Assembly (NCBI GenBank): GCA_964023205.1 | Contig: OZ026838.1 | Coordinates: 24,579,843 to 24,643,842, forward strand | Source of the DNA: Lutraria lutraria | Lineage: Eukaryota > Mollusca > Bivalvia > Venerida > Mactridae | Reading direction: 5' to 3' | DNA length: 64,000 nt | Shown here: positions 14,001-24,404 of the stretch, one piece after another | How the letters are laid out: each line of letters begins with the position of its first letter | How positions within the stretch are numbered: the first letter of the stretch is position 1 | Notes under the pieces: model-generated | Seen by the model: the letters and a program-made list of their open reading frames with translations, nothing else | Told to the model about the DNA's origin: nothing | The model's database searches: none | Translations under genes and position numbers: made by a program

Positions 14001-17000
14001 TCAATAGTCATACAGAACTATCAGCAACAACTAAAGTATAACAGACAGATAGAGGAGTTAAACCAAAGAAACAGTCTCAGTTTTATACAAGTAACCATAG
14101 CAACTAAAGAAACAATCAGAAGTTTGAAATAAACTAAGTGTAAACCAGTCTGAGAAGCAGGAAGTGACTAGGTACTTAATGCTGAGAGTAAAGAATCATA
14201 AAAATGTAATTATGGTAAAATTTATCTACAAAACTCATTTCATGTTTATAAAATAAGGTCATGTCGAAGTGGTGACATATCAACACATTTGCATTTCAAT
14301 TTAGACAGAAGCTAAGAAGATGTGACAGTACTTTTTTATCAATGAACATTTTCAGTTTCAATACACTGGAATGTGATCTTCTTAATGTTTCTAAACATAT
14401 GATACAATACAAGGCTTTAAGTCTTTACTTAAGTTAATATTAGATACAACATGCATCATCATTTACGACTGAACAAATAAGACGCAGTCTTTTCCATGTG
14501 TAAACACAGTCTTTTCCATGTATAAACACAGTCTTAGCCATGTGTAAACTTAATACAGTTAATAAGGTCATGCATATTTATCTTTTCAGGCAGTCATACA
14601 TACATGTATAATTAAACCTCATACATGTACAATATAACCTATTTTCAATGTTAATTATCAATTGTCAGTCCATGCACAAGGTATAATTTACATTGACAAT
14701 CATGCTACATAAGAACATATCAAAGCAGTTATATAATTGTATGTATATTTGCTCCTAATTAAGTAACAATATTATTGTAATCACTACGTAAATATCAAAA
14801 CAATAATATTATAATATATATACAGACCATAAAATTAGCATGTCTTACAGTAAGTGAGGCAAGGCGTTTTGTGTACCAAAGAGGCACTTTCTGGGAGCAG
14901 TTAAAAGCATGCAGGGCAAGTTGACATGTTTTTATCAGTGCATAGAGTAAAATGTTATCACAGCATTTTGTGCAAGATGTATGAATAAGTTAATAATAAA
15001 TCATAATAAATTTGATCATAAATGACATATGACTCATTTCATATACTATGCTAAACACATGAATAGTTAATCTCTTAAAAGTTAACTAAACTGAGTACAC
15101 ATATGTACAGAGGTCATTGATCTCTACTTAACTAATTTAGAGAAACCCAAAGAAACCTGCTAGTAAATGAGAATACATCAGAACTTAAAGAGTGAATTTG
15201 ATGAGCATTAAGTTTTATCATTATTGATTTATACTGATATGGAAATAACACAATTTTCAATTCCATAGCATTAAAACTAATCAAAATAGAACATACAGAT
15301 ATTATATTAAAAATCTGAAATACTTGCAGTTATATCATATGATAGCCAGTTATATCATATGATAGCCAATGTTCAAAACAATGAAAAAATATAACGAGAT
15401 ATTTTGCTACATGGAATACAGTGTATCTTTACATTCTCTTAAGTATGATAAATAACTAAATTGCAACATCTTGTAACAGAGGATTTGGTATATGTTTGAA
15501 CACTCAATGGATCTATACAGATCTATAATTACTGAAATCAAGACATGTATGATAGAATATAGTACAAACTACAGAGTCATTCAAATACCTGTATGATATC
15601 CCCATAGTTAATAAAGTAAATACATCACAGAAATACTTACTGAATACAAACACTACAATAAAATAGCATAAATACAAATATAAAGTATCATTGCCTTAGA
15701 CTGCACAAAAGGCAACAGAGTGTCCAAACATGCAAGTCAAAAGTTACATGAAATACATTCAAAGCTTAAAACTATGTCATACATAGAACAAAAGAGTTGC
15801 AAGCAGTGCCAAAGCTTGTCTCTTCACTGCCTCAGTGAGATCTACCCATCAATGAAGTTTTATGTTGCTACCTTGTATAGATTCTGAGTTTTTGTACAGA
15901 TGCAGACAGATGATGCAGTGATCACAATACATCGACTTTTACTTTGATGAAGGAAAATAAAATTTTTGTCAAATATTATTATCAACAAGGCTTATCTGAC
16001 AATCAAATTGACTTTTTAACAATTTTGCAATACCTGATCTATTGCACGAGATGCTAATAAATAAGTTTATATTATAGCTGATAACAATAAGTAATAATAT
16101 ACATTATCTCACAGCTAAAAACAGAAAAGCTCTCGACACTTATAAATAATATTTTTTGTTTACTTTCTCTTAAATGAGCTTTTTTATTAATCAAATGTAT
16201 TAGTCACCAGTGACCACTGACAAATAAAGGCAGATTCATGAAGGTGTTGGCAGTGAGATTACATAGAGAAGAAATAAAAAAAAATTTAGTACACACTAAA
16301 ACACTTTCTAATTGGTCACTGTAAGTAATTGACATAGAAGAATTTGTATTTTTCTGAAGATAAGTTAACATATTGAAGTTAAGATGTTAATAAGTATGCT
16401 TTTAAGATTACAGCCATATGATGGGCATGATAAAATTGTCATCAGTTTTCAACCATTTTACAAAAATAAGCTAAATAAGAAAAGACCAATTAGAATATCA
16501 TTTGGGTATTGAGTGCATGATTATAAAGTGTGCTTCTATGTATGAGTATATACAACTAGAGTATATTAGAAACAAAACATTTATAATGAATTAATTACAC
16601 ATAAAACTTGGCAAATGAACAAAGAATTCAATAAATTTCTATCAAATCAACAGTTAGGAACAATTTGACAAAGCAATATATCTTATGGATTTTGTTTGTT
16701 TGTTTATATTGAGTTTTACTCCCCTTTTGAACAGTCAAGAGTCATATGAGGTGGACAGTTCACCTAACCATCATTCCTGGGAAGAACCAGTACTAGACTC
16801 CCATCCTGCTTAAGTCATTGCCTACTTTCTCCCACAAAAAAAACAGTAGCGGGGCTTGAACCCATGACCCTCTTATCAGTGAGAGGTTACAGTGATTTGA
16901 AGTCAGCGATGTTAACCATGGTCGAGTGCAGTTTTACCTTCTTGAAAACTATTAATCATAGAAATGTATAAAGTCAGCATAGGGTATGAGCTTACATCAA

Positions 17001-20000
17001 TGTGCCACCACTAATAGTAAGCAATCAAAGCAGTACTAATTATATTTTACCTGTGATAATACTGTACAATACACAGACTGCAATGGTAGAAAGCCCTGAA
17101 AATAACCACAAAAAAAACCCATTAATAACCACTTTTTCTATAAATGTACATGACAAATTTTAGCATCCAATATAAAATACAAGTAGTATAAAAGAAAATA
17201 TAGGAACTTGAAAATCATTAATGTTAAAAAGGTGCCGGGCACCCTTCATGTAATAATTGCAAAACAAATCAACACAATACTTCAAAGATATAGGGAAAAT
17301 ATTACCTCTTCTGTCAATGAAGGCTTGACTGAAGAAGCCAGCCGAGACAAGTTTTTCGAGTATTCAACCTCTGCAAAGGAAAATGTATACATAGCATACA
17401 TAGTTTAAGATGGTTCATGGAAAATCCCAGCACAAGACTGGGATAGTAAACATTTCTTAATCTTATATATCTTTGTATTTCAGCAAATGTTCCAAGAGTT
17501 ATGGCGAGAGCAGCATGCTGGCTAGTTCATGAAAGAAATGCTTATTTTTTACATTTAGGTAAAGTTACATAAAGTATAGTTGTTTTGCTTTCGGTTTGAG
17601 GAAGTGAATAAATGCTAGCTTTATTACCAGCATTAACAAAGTGACAATACTCAACATAAAGAAACCTGAATCAACGAATCAAAGGCACAACAATACTTAC
17701 AAATTATTTATGAAAATAAGACATACATCTGTTACATAATTTCCACTTACACATTGATCCTTAGTGTGGTGTTTAAAAGAAGTCATAAATCAATGTACAA
17801 ATAAGTACATACCTAGCTGAGCTCTTCGTTCAATGTATGACATAACATCTTTAAGATATTTAGACCAGGCTTTAGCTCTTTGAAATGCCAGATCAAGACC
17901 AGCTTGTAGATTCATCATAACTTCATCAATCTGTTCAGGTGTTAATGGTACAACTGAAAGACAAAATAGTAAACTATGTTTTCTAAGACTCAACCAAAGT
18001 TCAATGTATAACATAAAGTGTCACTACATGTGAAAAAAGGAACATTAAGACCACATTAGCAGTCTTTGCACTAACCCACTAGCTCAAAGTCCGGTCCTAG
18101 TAAATTTCTATTCCAACTAGAAGACTTTCTCAAAATTGTGTATTGGCTAGCAATATTTTCATATGCCCAATTATAGTTTGGGCTACAGCTTTAAAAACTT
18201 AAATGAACACGGATTCAAAACCCTTGTTCACTAATTTAAATAGCATAGTATTAAAAAACAACCCCATTTATGTTTTTAAAAACAATGATCCATTAAAGTT
18301 AGACGTTATGTGAATAATTGTATAATGGTACCCAGACAAAACATGCATTGAATTATTCCATCCAACATAATGAATGCATACTATTCAATCTGCAATGTGA
18401 ACGTTTGTATGATCAGTAATGACGGGTAAAAATGAAAAGGCATACAATGTAACCATTCTAAACAATTTCAAAATCAGAACAATTATCTCATAGCCTGAAT
18501 ATATTACAGTAGTCAAGATGAACTCAGTGCCCTTTGTCCTTCTATAATAGAGGCCGAAATTCAGTGAATTCACAATTGCAAAAAGGCTCTTTTTTCCCAA
18601 TTTGTGGCAAGAAATTCCCCAAAATACAATGCTATTCTAACTCGGTTGTCTAACCTTCTCCAAATTTGGCCAAAAATCACACTTGATTTTCCAAAAATGA
18701 AAGGCTAAGGCCCCTTCTCCCCAATTTTTGGAAAAAAGGCCCTGGAACTTCAATAAAAAAATTGCAAGGTGAGAATTTTTACCTAATTCTTCTTTCTCTA
18801 TGATGACATCATCTTTATCACTGCCCTCTTGTGAAACAGACAGTAAATTATCATAGGACTGAAAAGCATACATAAATGACATCAAAACAACTAAATCATG
18901 ATTTATCACCAAAGTTAAGGACAGAATGCATCATTTTAAAAGTAAAATGTTTGGAGTCTCTTGACAATTGCCTGTAAAACAGAATTAAGTTTCAGGTAGG
19001 AAGTTATTGTTATTTTCTTTATTAGGTCAATAGAATTGTCCTAAATGCTAGTGTTTTATAGACCTCACTGTCTGAAACACAAATACACAATGTTTCTGCT
19101 CCGATCAGGATTTTTTCAAATTGCAGAGGGTATAGGAATAGAGTCAAGTAGTAAATCCTTCAGGTCTTAGACAGAAAATAATGTTAGTAATATCATGCAG
19201 ATAAAATGTTAAAAATAACAATAAAAAGTATCATTTGTCTAAAATTATCATTAGTAATGTATAATGTAATAGAACAAATATTACATAAAATTAAAATGTA
19301 TCATTTTTCACTACTAATGCATTTGGCATGAAGTGGCTCCATTCCTGATATCTGATAAGACTCAGTTAAGATTTTAAACCAGACTCAGATGTTTTCTCAC
19401 CTTAGTTTTTATTTCATCGACCTGACTATTCTGGTCACCCATGAGGTACTCTGATACACTACTACTGAACTCAAGAGCCAGCTGATCAATAGCATCATTA
19501 AATGCTCCCTCCATTGCCTCCACACTGTGCTCTTCATAGTTGTAACCTAGGTGATCATAAAACATAATCATAGTCTCCACATTTACACAAGTTACTCTGA
19601 ATTCTTTGAAAGCCTAATTGTACAATCTTTATAAACACCTGAATCAATACCCGAGGTAATTCTATTATTACACTGAAATTTAAGCAGTAAAAACATTCAC
19701 ACTTATGTGAACAAATTCCAGAGTATATTACAGATTTTTTAAATGATAACACAGTCTTACCAAAGTAAATAAACAAAGCACAATATTTCATTCCTGAATT
19801 AAGCAGAGCTAAAATATAAGCCATCAAAACATTCAAGTTTTGCTAAAATAAATAGGAAAGTGTCATTCACAGGGACTTCCTTCTTGATGTTGAATGGTTA
19901 GTTTCTGCTCACTGGCTCCTTACTGTTGATAGTTTGATGACACATTTCACATGTACGAAAACTGACCAGCTAGCATACAGAAGGTCTTTGTTTCTACCCA

Positions 20001-20910
20001 GATGTATGCCTGAAGTCTTCCTCAATAGTTAAAGATGGAAAACTCCTAAATGACCCTGGCTGTTGGAGCGATATTAAACCCAGACGTAAACATTAAAGAA
20101 AAACATGTGCTTATCTCCAGTACCTTTAATGTTTTTGATAAGAGTTCCAGCAGCTGAGAAGAGCTCAGTGGTGTTGAGAGGAGGGTACCTCTGTAGTACA
20201 GACTTGAGCGTACACAGAACATCTCCAAGTCTCTCATGAGCCAATACTCTCAAATCTTCCTCTCCATCTGCAACCAAATCAAAGTCTACAATGAACAATT
20301 ACAAACCAGAACGGTAAACACTATCTTTGTAATAACCATTTCACCAAATTAATTTGAAGTTAGCAGAAGAGTGATTAAACGAACAGTATACAGTAAAAGT
20401 TGAGTTGTTACAGAATTACAACCACCTTTGGGTGCGTACTTTTCTCCTAGAGATAATATAATTTGTCCAGATAGAAATAAAATAAGAATTCTAATAAAAC
20501 ATCAGTCTCAGATAAGATATTTTTTGCTTAATATGATCGTACAACAGAGAGAATATAACCAAGAATGCACAGAACAATTTAATACTTAGATTGAAAAGTA
20601 CTAAAATGTGAAACTGATAACAGGTAGCTAATAGGTTGAATATTCAGCAACTGCAATCATATTAGCACATGTTGAAATCTGTTTACAAAGTCTCAAAAGA
20701 AAAAAGTTATAAATAAATATAATTTTATATACCAAATTCTTCATTAAACAGCTCTTTCAGCCTTCCCAATCCATCTGAGAAGTTTTTAACATCCTGTGTA
20801 AGTCCAATAATATCATCTTTATCTACTATATGCATCTCTCCTTCATGATCAAGCAAACCTAATGAAGTACTTTTGGCCATTCGTGGACTTGTAGAAGGAG
20901 TTAGGTGCAT
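1..20910 (-). CDS. F-BAR / RhoGAP protein, ARHGAP45 (HMHA1)/ARHGAP29/GMIP family, 3' end outside window
   Basis: Rho-family GTPase-activating protein with an F-BAR membrane-curvature domain; the family stimulates GTP hydrolysis on RhoA or Rac at the membrane and cortex. Coding exons, from the 5' end on the minus strand: 20733-20910, 20124-20285, 19401-19546, 18783-18858, 17813-17953, 17306-17370, 17051-17095, 13567-13632, 13120-13200, 10888-11073, 10153-10290, 9645-9701, 8975-9108, 8268-8377, 7743-7993, 7289-7420, 6710-6904, 6244-6362, 5780-5860, 5296-5483, 4992-5049, 4528-4612, 3064-3145, 1237-1293, 1-138. All junctions are GT/AG and the phases chain without a stop, giving about 990 residues in the window. 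The order is a conserved N-terminal helical region (1-160), F-BAR (about 190-460), a Ser-rich linker, RhoGAP (about 618-825) and an acidic tail. The start is the ATG at 20910: an in-frame TGA lies nine bases upstream in the same exon. The exact paralogue (45 or 29) cannot be decided by eye. No C1 domain was found. Confidence 0.9.
840..1240. repeat. Degenerate tandem repeat, about 4-5 units of about 80-100 bp
   Basis: The words CCCAtAttaaTTTGACACAA, followed by AATTATTGAAA and TTTAGTaCAGTCT, recur at about 900, 990, 1090, 1150 and 1235. The last unit covers the donor site of ARHGAP exon 24 (1235-1236). Copies differ by substitutions and small indels. Confidence 0.6.
3715..3925. repeat. Dispersed repeat, family B, copy 1
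   Basis: About 210 bp beginning near CAAGAGTGCCCCAAGCGATG and containing TGAAGTTTCATGTTGCTACC, CAGTTTCTGAGTT and GCAGTGATCACAA. It is closely matched by 15785-15990. It lies in an intron of the ARHGAP gene. No tRNA head or coding capacity was seen. Confidence 0.65.
5296..7420 (-). CDS. ARHGAP gene, exons 16-20: RhoGAP domain
   Basis: Exon 16 (7289-7420) gives FGVDFQEQVEHYHSAIPPII and so on, the usual start of a RhoGAP domain. Exon 17 (6710-6904) begins GIYRVSGVKSTVENLCQKF. The Arg of GIYRVSG (about residue 660) is the catalytic arginine finger, and the exon continues with NVLKLYLRQLPEPLL, a signature motif. Exon 18 (6244-6362) carries LIDKLPYSNRKTCGVLMHHL. Exon 19 (5780-5860) has QMNASNLGIVFGPTLLRP, the GTPase-contacting segment with the conserved Asn. 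Exon 20 (5296-5483) completes the final helices (PHQTRVVELLIVHAESLF). All residues needed for GAP activity that can be checked by eye are present, so the domain is expected to be active. Confidence 0.93.
7743..9108 (-). CDS. ARHGAP gene, exons 13-15: post-F-BAR segment and Ser-rich linker
   Basis: Exon 13 (8975-9108) encodes YHTLCEASKKYEAGYQYGEF, the conserved end of the F-BAR extension (vertebrate LCESSKLYDPGQQYASHV). Exon 14 (8268-8377) is a hydrophilic linker with SDHHHSGESSPNLNSPRR. Exon 15 (7743-7993) is Ser-rich (GSDTDSQSGSSKSLESSPSN), followed by a short segment with GSMDDLIEDVPHGVKQLL. This linker is a likely phosphorylation region. In vertebrate family members a C1 domain with the pattern CxxC...HxxCxxxxxxxC lies between this linker and the RhoGAP domain. 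Here the next in-phase exon is already the RhoGAP lead-in. Confidence 0.85.
8405..8644 (-). mobile_element. tRNA-derived SINE, family 1, copy 1
   Basis: Read on the minus strand it starts with a tRNA-like head: an A-box region in GTGGTCGAGTGGTTAAGGTC and a B-box-like GGATTCGAGCCCCAG. The body includes GGGAGTCTAGTACTGGTTCT and GACTCATATGACTC, and the tail is A-rich (GAAACAAACAAAG). The tail ends about 26 bp before the acceptor of ARHGAP exon 14. Confidence 0.85.
9645..17953 (-). CDS. ARHGAP gene, exons 5-12: F-BAR domain
   Basis: These eight exons encode the banana-shaped F-BAR homodimer module. Exon 5 has the characteristic AWSKYLKDVMSYIERRAQL, and exon 6 EVEYSKNLSRLASSVKPSL. Exon 7 is only 45 nt (GFLPLQSVYCTVLSQ), matching the short PLLSIYSLALEQ segment of vertebrates. 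Exon 8 is DAEYAKTCQATFTLL and so on, and exon 9 PLSFRRNEHDKARKTLKETW. Exon 10 is a charged coiled coil with KIDKKKRAEDDA, exon 11 AAEAETTYKACVAEANNRQS, and exon 12 VTIDYFQLLQTVSAPVPVQ. The intron between exons 7 and 8 is about 3.4 kb. The intron between 9 and 10 holds a decayed mariner and a SINE. Confidence 0.9.
10611..10858 (+). mobile_element. tRNA-derived SINE, family 1, copy 2
   Basis: A head with GGTCGAGTGATTAAAGTCGC and a B-box GGTTCGAGCCCCGC is followed by the family body (GATGGGAGTCTAGTACTAG and CGCCTCATATGATTCCGAC). It ends in an AACAAACAAACAAA tail. It lies in the intron between ARHGAP exons 10 and 11. Confidence 0.88.
11205..11410 (-). mobile_element. tRNA-derived SINE-like element, family 2
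   Basis: On the minus strand 11340-11405 reads like a decayed tRNA gene: an A-box region CCGTGGTTAGTCAGCTGG and a B-box CAGGTTCAAATCCCAGT. A non-tRNA body follows toward lower coordinates. It lacks a proper acceptor stem, so it is not a functional tRNA. The 3' limit is uncertain. Confidence 0.55.
11679..13081 (-). mobile_element. Decayed mariner-type DNA transposon (about 1.4 kb) with TIRs and TA target duplication
   Basis: The ends are inverted repeats: the left end begins CGAGGTGTGTCCAAAAAGTT, and the right end on the minus strand begins CAAGGTGTGTCAAAAAAGTT. Each is flanked by TA (11677-11678 and 13082-13083), the mariner target duplication. On the minus strand 12380-12478 translates to the N-terminal helix-turn-helix stretch DRRVSVQEIYDKLCVSRGAI, which matches mariner transposases. 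Upstream and downstream frames are broken by stops and shifts, so no transposase can be made. The length is close to a full mariner. It sits inside an ARHGAP intron. Confidence 0.85.
14470..14548. repeat. Short tandem repeat, three units of about 24-28 bp
   Basis: CAGTCTTTTCCATGTGTAAA occurs three times in slightly altered form (the third has CAGTCTTAGCCATGTGTAAA). Intronic. Confidence 0.7.
15785..15990. repeat. Dispersed repeat, family B, copy 2
   Basis: Same order of words as 3715-3925: AGTGCCAAAGCTTGTCTC, TGAAGTTTTATGTTGCTACC, GATTCTGAGTTTTTG and GATGCAGTGATCACAA. It lies in the large intron between ARHGAP exons 7 and 8 and is diverged from copy 1. Confidence 0.65.
16688..16925 (-). mobile_element. 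tRNA-derived SINE, family 1, copy 3
   Basis: The reverse-oriented copy shows the complement of the tail (TTTGTTTGTTTGTTTA), then body words TCATATGAGGTGGACAG and AGAACCAGTACTAGACTCCC. It ends at the tRNA head near AACCATGGTCGAG. It lies in the intron between ARHGAP exons 7 and 8. Confidence 0.87.
18595..18760. repeat. Putative dispersed repeat rich in CCCCAATTTT/TTTGGCCAAAA words
   Basis: The stretch has repeated self-similar words such as TTCCCAATTTG, TTCCCCAAAAT, TTTGGCCAAAAATCAC and CTCCCCAATTTTTGG. It lies just downstream of ARHGAP exon 4 in the intron. Its resemblance to repeats seen in molluscan introns is a recollection, not a match I could test. Confidence 0.35.
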
Positions 20911-20919
20911 TCCCTGTCA
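18783..20919 (-). CDS. ARHGAP gene, coding exons 1-4: conserved N-terminal helical region
   Basis: Exon 1 (20733-20919, coding from 20910) encodes DDIIGLTQDVKNFSDGLGRL, which aligns with the stretch that precedes the F-BAR in ARHGAP45. Exon 2 (20124-20285) carries VLQRYPPLNTTELFSAAGTL, close to the vertebrate block KYPLLNTVETLTAAGTLI. Exon 3 (19401-19546) ends with FSSSVSEYLMGD, matching FSSTVSEFLMGE. Exon 4 (18783-18858) is an acidic linker ending in EKEELG. The acceptor of exon 1 at 20920-20921 implies at least one upstream 5' UTR exon, which I could not place. Homology is strong in exons 2 and 3. Exon 4 rests mainly on splice sites and phase. Confidence 0.85.
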
Positions 20920-21682
20920 CTGAAATAGTCACCAGTACTCTTACAGAGTTCCACTCTTTACACTGTAGCCTGTGAGCATGTGAAAATTCTTCTTTGATTG
21001 GCACTATCACTGAAAGTGATAATTCAAATAAACATAATTGAAATTACACATCAACTCTCATATGACACTTAAGCACCAACCAGGTAAAAAATATACTCTT
21101 CTCTATATATAAAATAACTGAGTAACATAACTACACATACTAAATCTGGAAATTGTAACAACTAAAATAATGCTAAACAAGTTCATCTGACAGGTTACAG
21201 TGGATGGATGACACCCGAACAGCTCAGTGTACTCGGTGACCTCAGAATAATGATACAGTCAACCACCCTTGTAAGTTGTGACATAATGACAGCATATATA
21301 CACCATTAATGTGACAGGCACTAATAGAAAAATAAACATTACTATTAGATAACTACTAAATTGTAATAAAAACATGGCAAATTCGACACATTTAAACCAA
21401 TTCTTTCATCCATTAATTATTGGCAGATTTTTTGAAGACTAAGATTTCAATCATCATTTGTAATTCTTTCTCTGTGAAACACTAGGTATATATTATTCTA
21501 TGTATCAAATAAAGGTTAAAAACTTAAAAGGGTCATTCAAATTCAATATTCTGCTTACCTGCCTAAAGACAGTAAACTTTAAGGAGAATAATTCTACTGT
21601 ACATTTGTTATTTCCTAATAAGAATTTTCAGAAAGCATAATAACTAATAAAAATTTGCATTTTTACTTATCTATATTTAAGG

Positions 21683-22240
21683 GAGCAGGTCAACTGGTAC
21701 CCACTATAATATTTTGGTAAAGCGGTGCACCTGTCTTAGCTAATGTTATTTTGTTATATTTAAACTGACTATATATAAAATTTATCGGGGGGACGGCAGG
21801 CAAACACAGCATTTTAGACAGAAGACGAGACCGACAGATGGGAATTTGATAAACTTACTGACTCCGGGTCCTGGGAAATAGACTTTGGCCGGGTTTTACA
21901 TCCTTGTTGCATTTAATTTTTTTAATACACCATGTAGACTCTAGGGTGGGGATATAGACATCAAAATTTCAGAAATGTCAAATTCACTTGGTTCGGGCCC
22001 GCTACCCAACCGGGCGGCAAAATATTAACAGGTGCATGGTAACCAATATGAAGTCAAGTGGTACCCACTATGAAGTCAAGTGGTACCCACTAAGCAAATC
22101 ATATATTTAAAATCTAGGATAGTTCAATGGATTAGAAAATGGTTTATATTTGAACATAAAGTTTGACTAGGAAAATGTGACAGTAAATGAGTAGAAATAT
22201 CTTTAACCACTTGACTTGGGTACCAACTGACTGTAACCCA
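21683..22240. mobile_element. Putative non-autonomous element with inverted GGTACC-containing ends
   Basis: The left end has GGTCAACTGGTACCCACTAT. The right end on the minus strand has GTCAGTTGGTACCCAAGTCA. The word AAGTGGTACCCACTA is also repeated inside, near 22073-22092. The interior, with several CG dinucleotides, has no reading frame. The target duplication is not resolved. Confidence 0.4.
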
Positions 22241-22789
22241 TATTTTAAGAAAAGTTTTTTTTTCTTTAAATATATTATCTGGTCTAATCAATACATACGT
22301 GAATATGACATAAAATCTAGAATAAACATTAACACAATCTGTTTATATAGCAATGTATACACACACAGTCATATTGAGGGGAACCGATATTTAGTGACAG
22401 CTTTTCCCCAGACTGAGACTAACTATTGAGTAATAATTTAATTATTCACAGAGGTAACCTAAGATGGACTACATGAGGATTGTTCGATACAGCTCTTCCC
22501 ATAGAATACATATGATCACGATTCATGAGCTATGTACATCAATATGAAATTATTTGGCAATGTTTTGCTTTTTGACATCCGAAACTGGGATAAAATCTCA
22601 TGCAGAAATACTTTTGATTTCGCGAGGAACAAACACTTTGTTGAATGACTGTAGGTCATATCAAATGATAAATCATGCAAATCATGCTTACATATATCAT
22701 ATCCCACTAATTCCGACCAATAGTAACTATTTCCTGAAGTTTAGAAAAAGTTTCTAAACTTTTTGCAAAATAATCGCCATATTGCACCG

Positions 22790-23060
22790 GATATAGTTAG
22801 TCACGTGACCTTACTACCTGCCTCGGCATCTTCCGTTGAAATCCGTGAATGCGCGACTGATGAATCATGATATGGTTCAATGCTACGCGCTGTTTTACCT
22901 GGAGATGTAGATAAACCATTGAGTTGTGTTAATCAATGCAGAGACGTCTCTGATCACTGTGATCATGAATAAAATGCAGATTTTTACGGGTCGATTTTTC
23001 ACGCGGTGAAATAATGGGCAGGTGTATATCCCGTAATCCGGATAGTGATAAATCCGGGGA
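22790..23060 (-). promoter_or_regulatory. Candidate promoter of the ARHGAP-family gene
   Basis: This stretch is richer in CG dinucleotides than its surroundings. It contains the perfect 10-bp palindrome GTCACGTGAC at 22800-22809 (E-box, USF/TFEB type), a GCCATATT motif just before it (22778-22785) and several CG-bearing words up to 23040. It lies 1.9 kb upstream of the first coding exon, which begins with a splice acceptor, so a non-coding first exon is expected somewhere here. Its exact position was not found. Confidence 0.35.
22936..22953. repeat. Palindrome CAGAGACGTCTCTG
   Basis: A perfect 14-bp palindrome. Its half CAGAGACGT recurs as inverted pairs near 23895 and 29432-29457, in company with the AAGGACTTATA palindromes. 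Confidence 0.6.
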
Positions 23061-23330
23061 AACAAGCCTCTTATGTTTATTATTTCAGATTATCTTGATC
23101 AAACAGTTATGTTCAACGCATACATTGTGTAACCTTTACTGAAGGTCAACTACCTAGTGTCTGATAATATTGTTTCTATAAATCATAAACTTTATTACGA
23201 AGACTCATCTCATTTTTGACGAAATTTATTATTTTAATTGTGAAATTACGGGCAGATTTTATTGTAGTGGTATCAACGGATTTTAAGTGTGTGAAAATAT
23301 GTCAGAATAGTACAGCAACCAATAAGTAAT

Positions 23331-23371
23331 GTCAAGGACTTATATACATACATGTATATAAGTCCTTGGTA
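23331..23371. mobile_element. Palindromic element with AAGGACTTATATA arms, copy 1
   Basis: CAAGGACTTATATACA pairs with TGTATATAAGTCCTTG across a short centre. The same arms recur at 29399-29430. Half or decayed copies lie near 30265-30316. Confidence 0.6.
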
Positions 23372-23968
23372 ATGTGTTTAAGAAAAATGCTAGTTGCTGG
23401 CGATATTAAAGTTAAACTGGTTTCCGTTGACTTGTGTGTACACTGCAACATTGAACGGGAACCAGTTTACTACTGAGGTCAAAGGGAAACAACTCAATAT
23501 TAAATAAGAATAGTCCTTACACAGTAGCCCCCCTTAACAAAATCGCTGACTGCACGAACAGGTCTGATACATTGAAGACAAATTTTGTTCAATAATTCTA
23601 TTGTTTTCTTCCTGAACAGTCGTAAAACAATATTTGTATATTAACTGTTTGCTTGTTGAAGTGTAAAATTATACAGCGACTGAATTTATGAACTTCAGCA
23701 TCAAAGTATAGAGAACAGTAACTTCAGGGTATGTAAGTCAAAAATCAAGACCATTTGTCACTAAACCAGAATTCAAGTTTTTAAACAGCATAAAATATTA
23801 TCAAATATCTTTAACTTGCTAAATACCGCGATCGACATACGAGATATTGGGAGATTTCGCTTAGTTGCCAATCTCTTGTATATACGTCTCTGCTTGTATG
23901 TATCAATTTATTGAGAACTTTGGTAGCACAATAAAATTATAATACATAAAATTATATACTTAACCAAA

Positions 23969-24131
23969 TACCTGTCAACCAAGGCCACCCATGGGAATGA
24001 CATAGTGTGTCCTTTACAGACAGGAGACCTTCGTTCGGGGGTCATTTTGTTCTAAGTAATCAATGATGGTTTTTAAAATGGCCTTATTCACAGGGTGGCC
24101 TTTATTCGAAGGTGGCCACTAACACTGGTTT
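23969..24131. mobile_element. Short palindromic element, TA-flank family, copy a
   Basis: The left end CCTGTCAACCAAGGCCACC is answered by a right end whose complement reads AGTGTTAGTGGCCACCTTCG. The internal word GGCCTTTATTCGAAGG is shared with the element at 35159. No coding capacity. Confidence 0.5.
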
Positions 24132-24404
24132 AACTGCAGGGCTAAAGCATTAACACATCAATTTCATTGAAAATGAACAACATATTCAAATATTTCATCT
24201 GTATTGCAGTATTTCTTAAAAATAACATGAAAACACAAAATAACAACAAAATACAAGTACATTTGTATATATGTGTACTTTTCAAGTTTAGCAATATGGT
24301 CATGACAGGAAAGTCGCAATGGGAAAGATTGACATAATATATACTAAATAATATACTACAAATGTACATCACATCATTCAAGAAATTTTTAATAAACTTT
24401 CATT

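Noticed and set aside
18637..18912. 91-codon minus-strand ORF
   Set aside because: Only its middle part is ARHGAP exon 4. The rest is intron and repeat read through past GT and AG signals.
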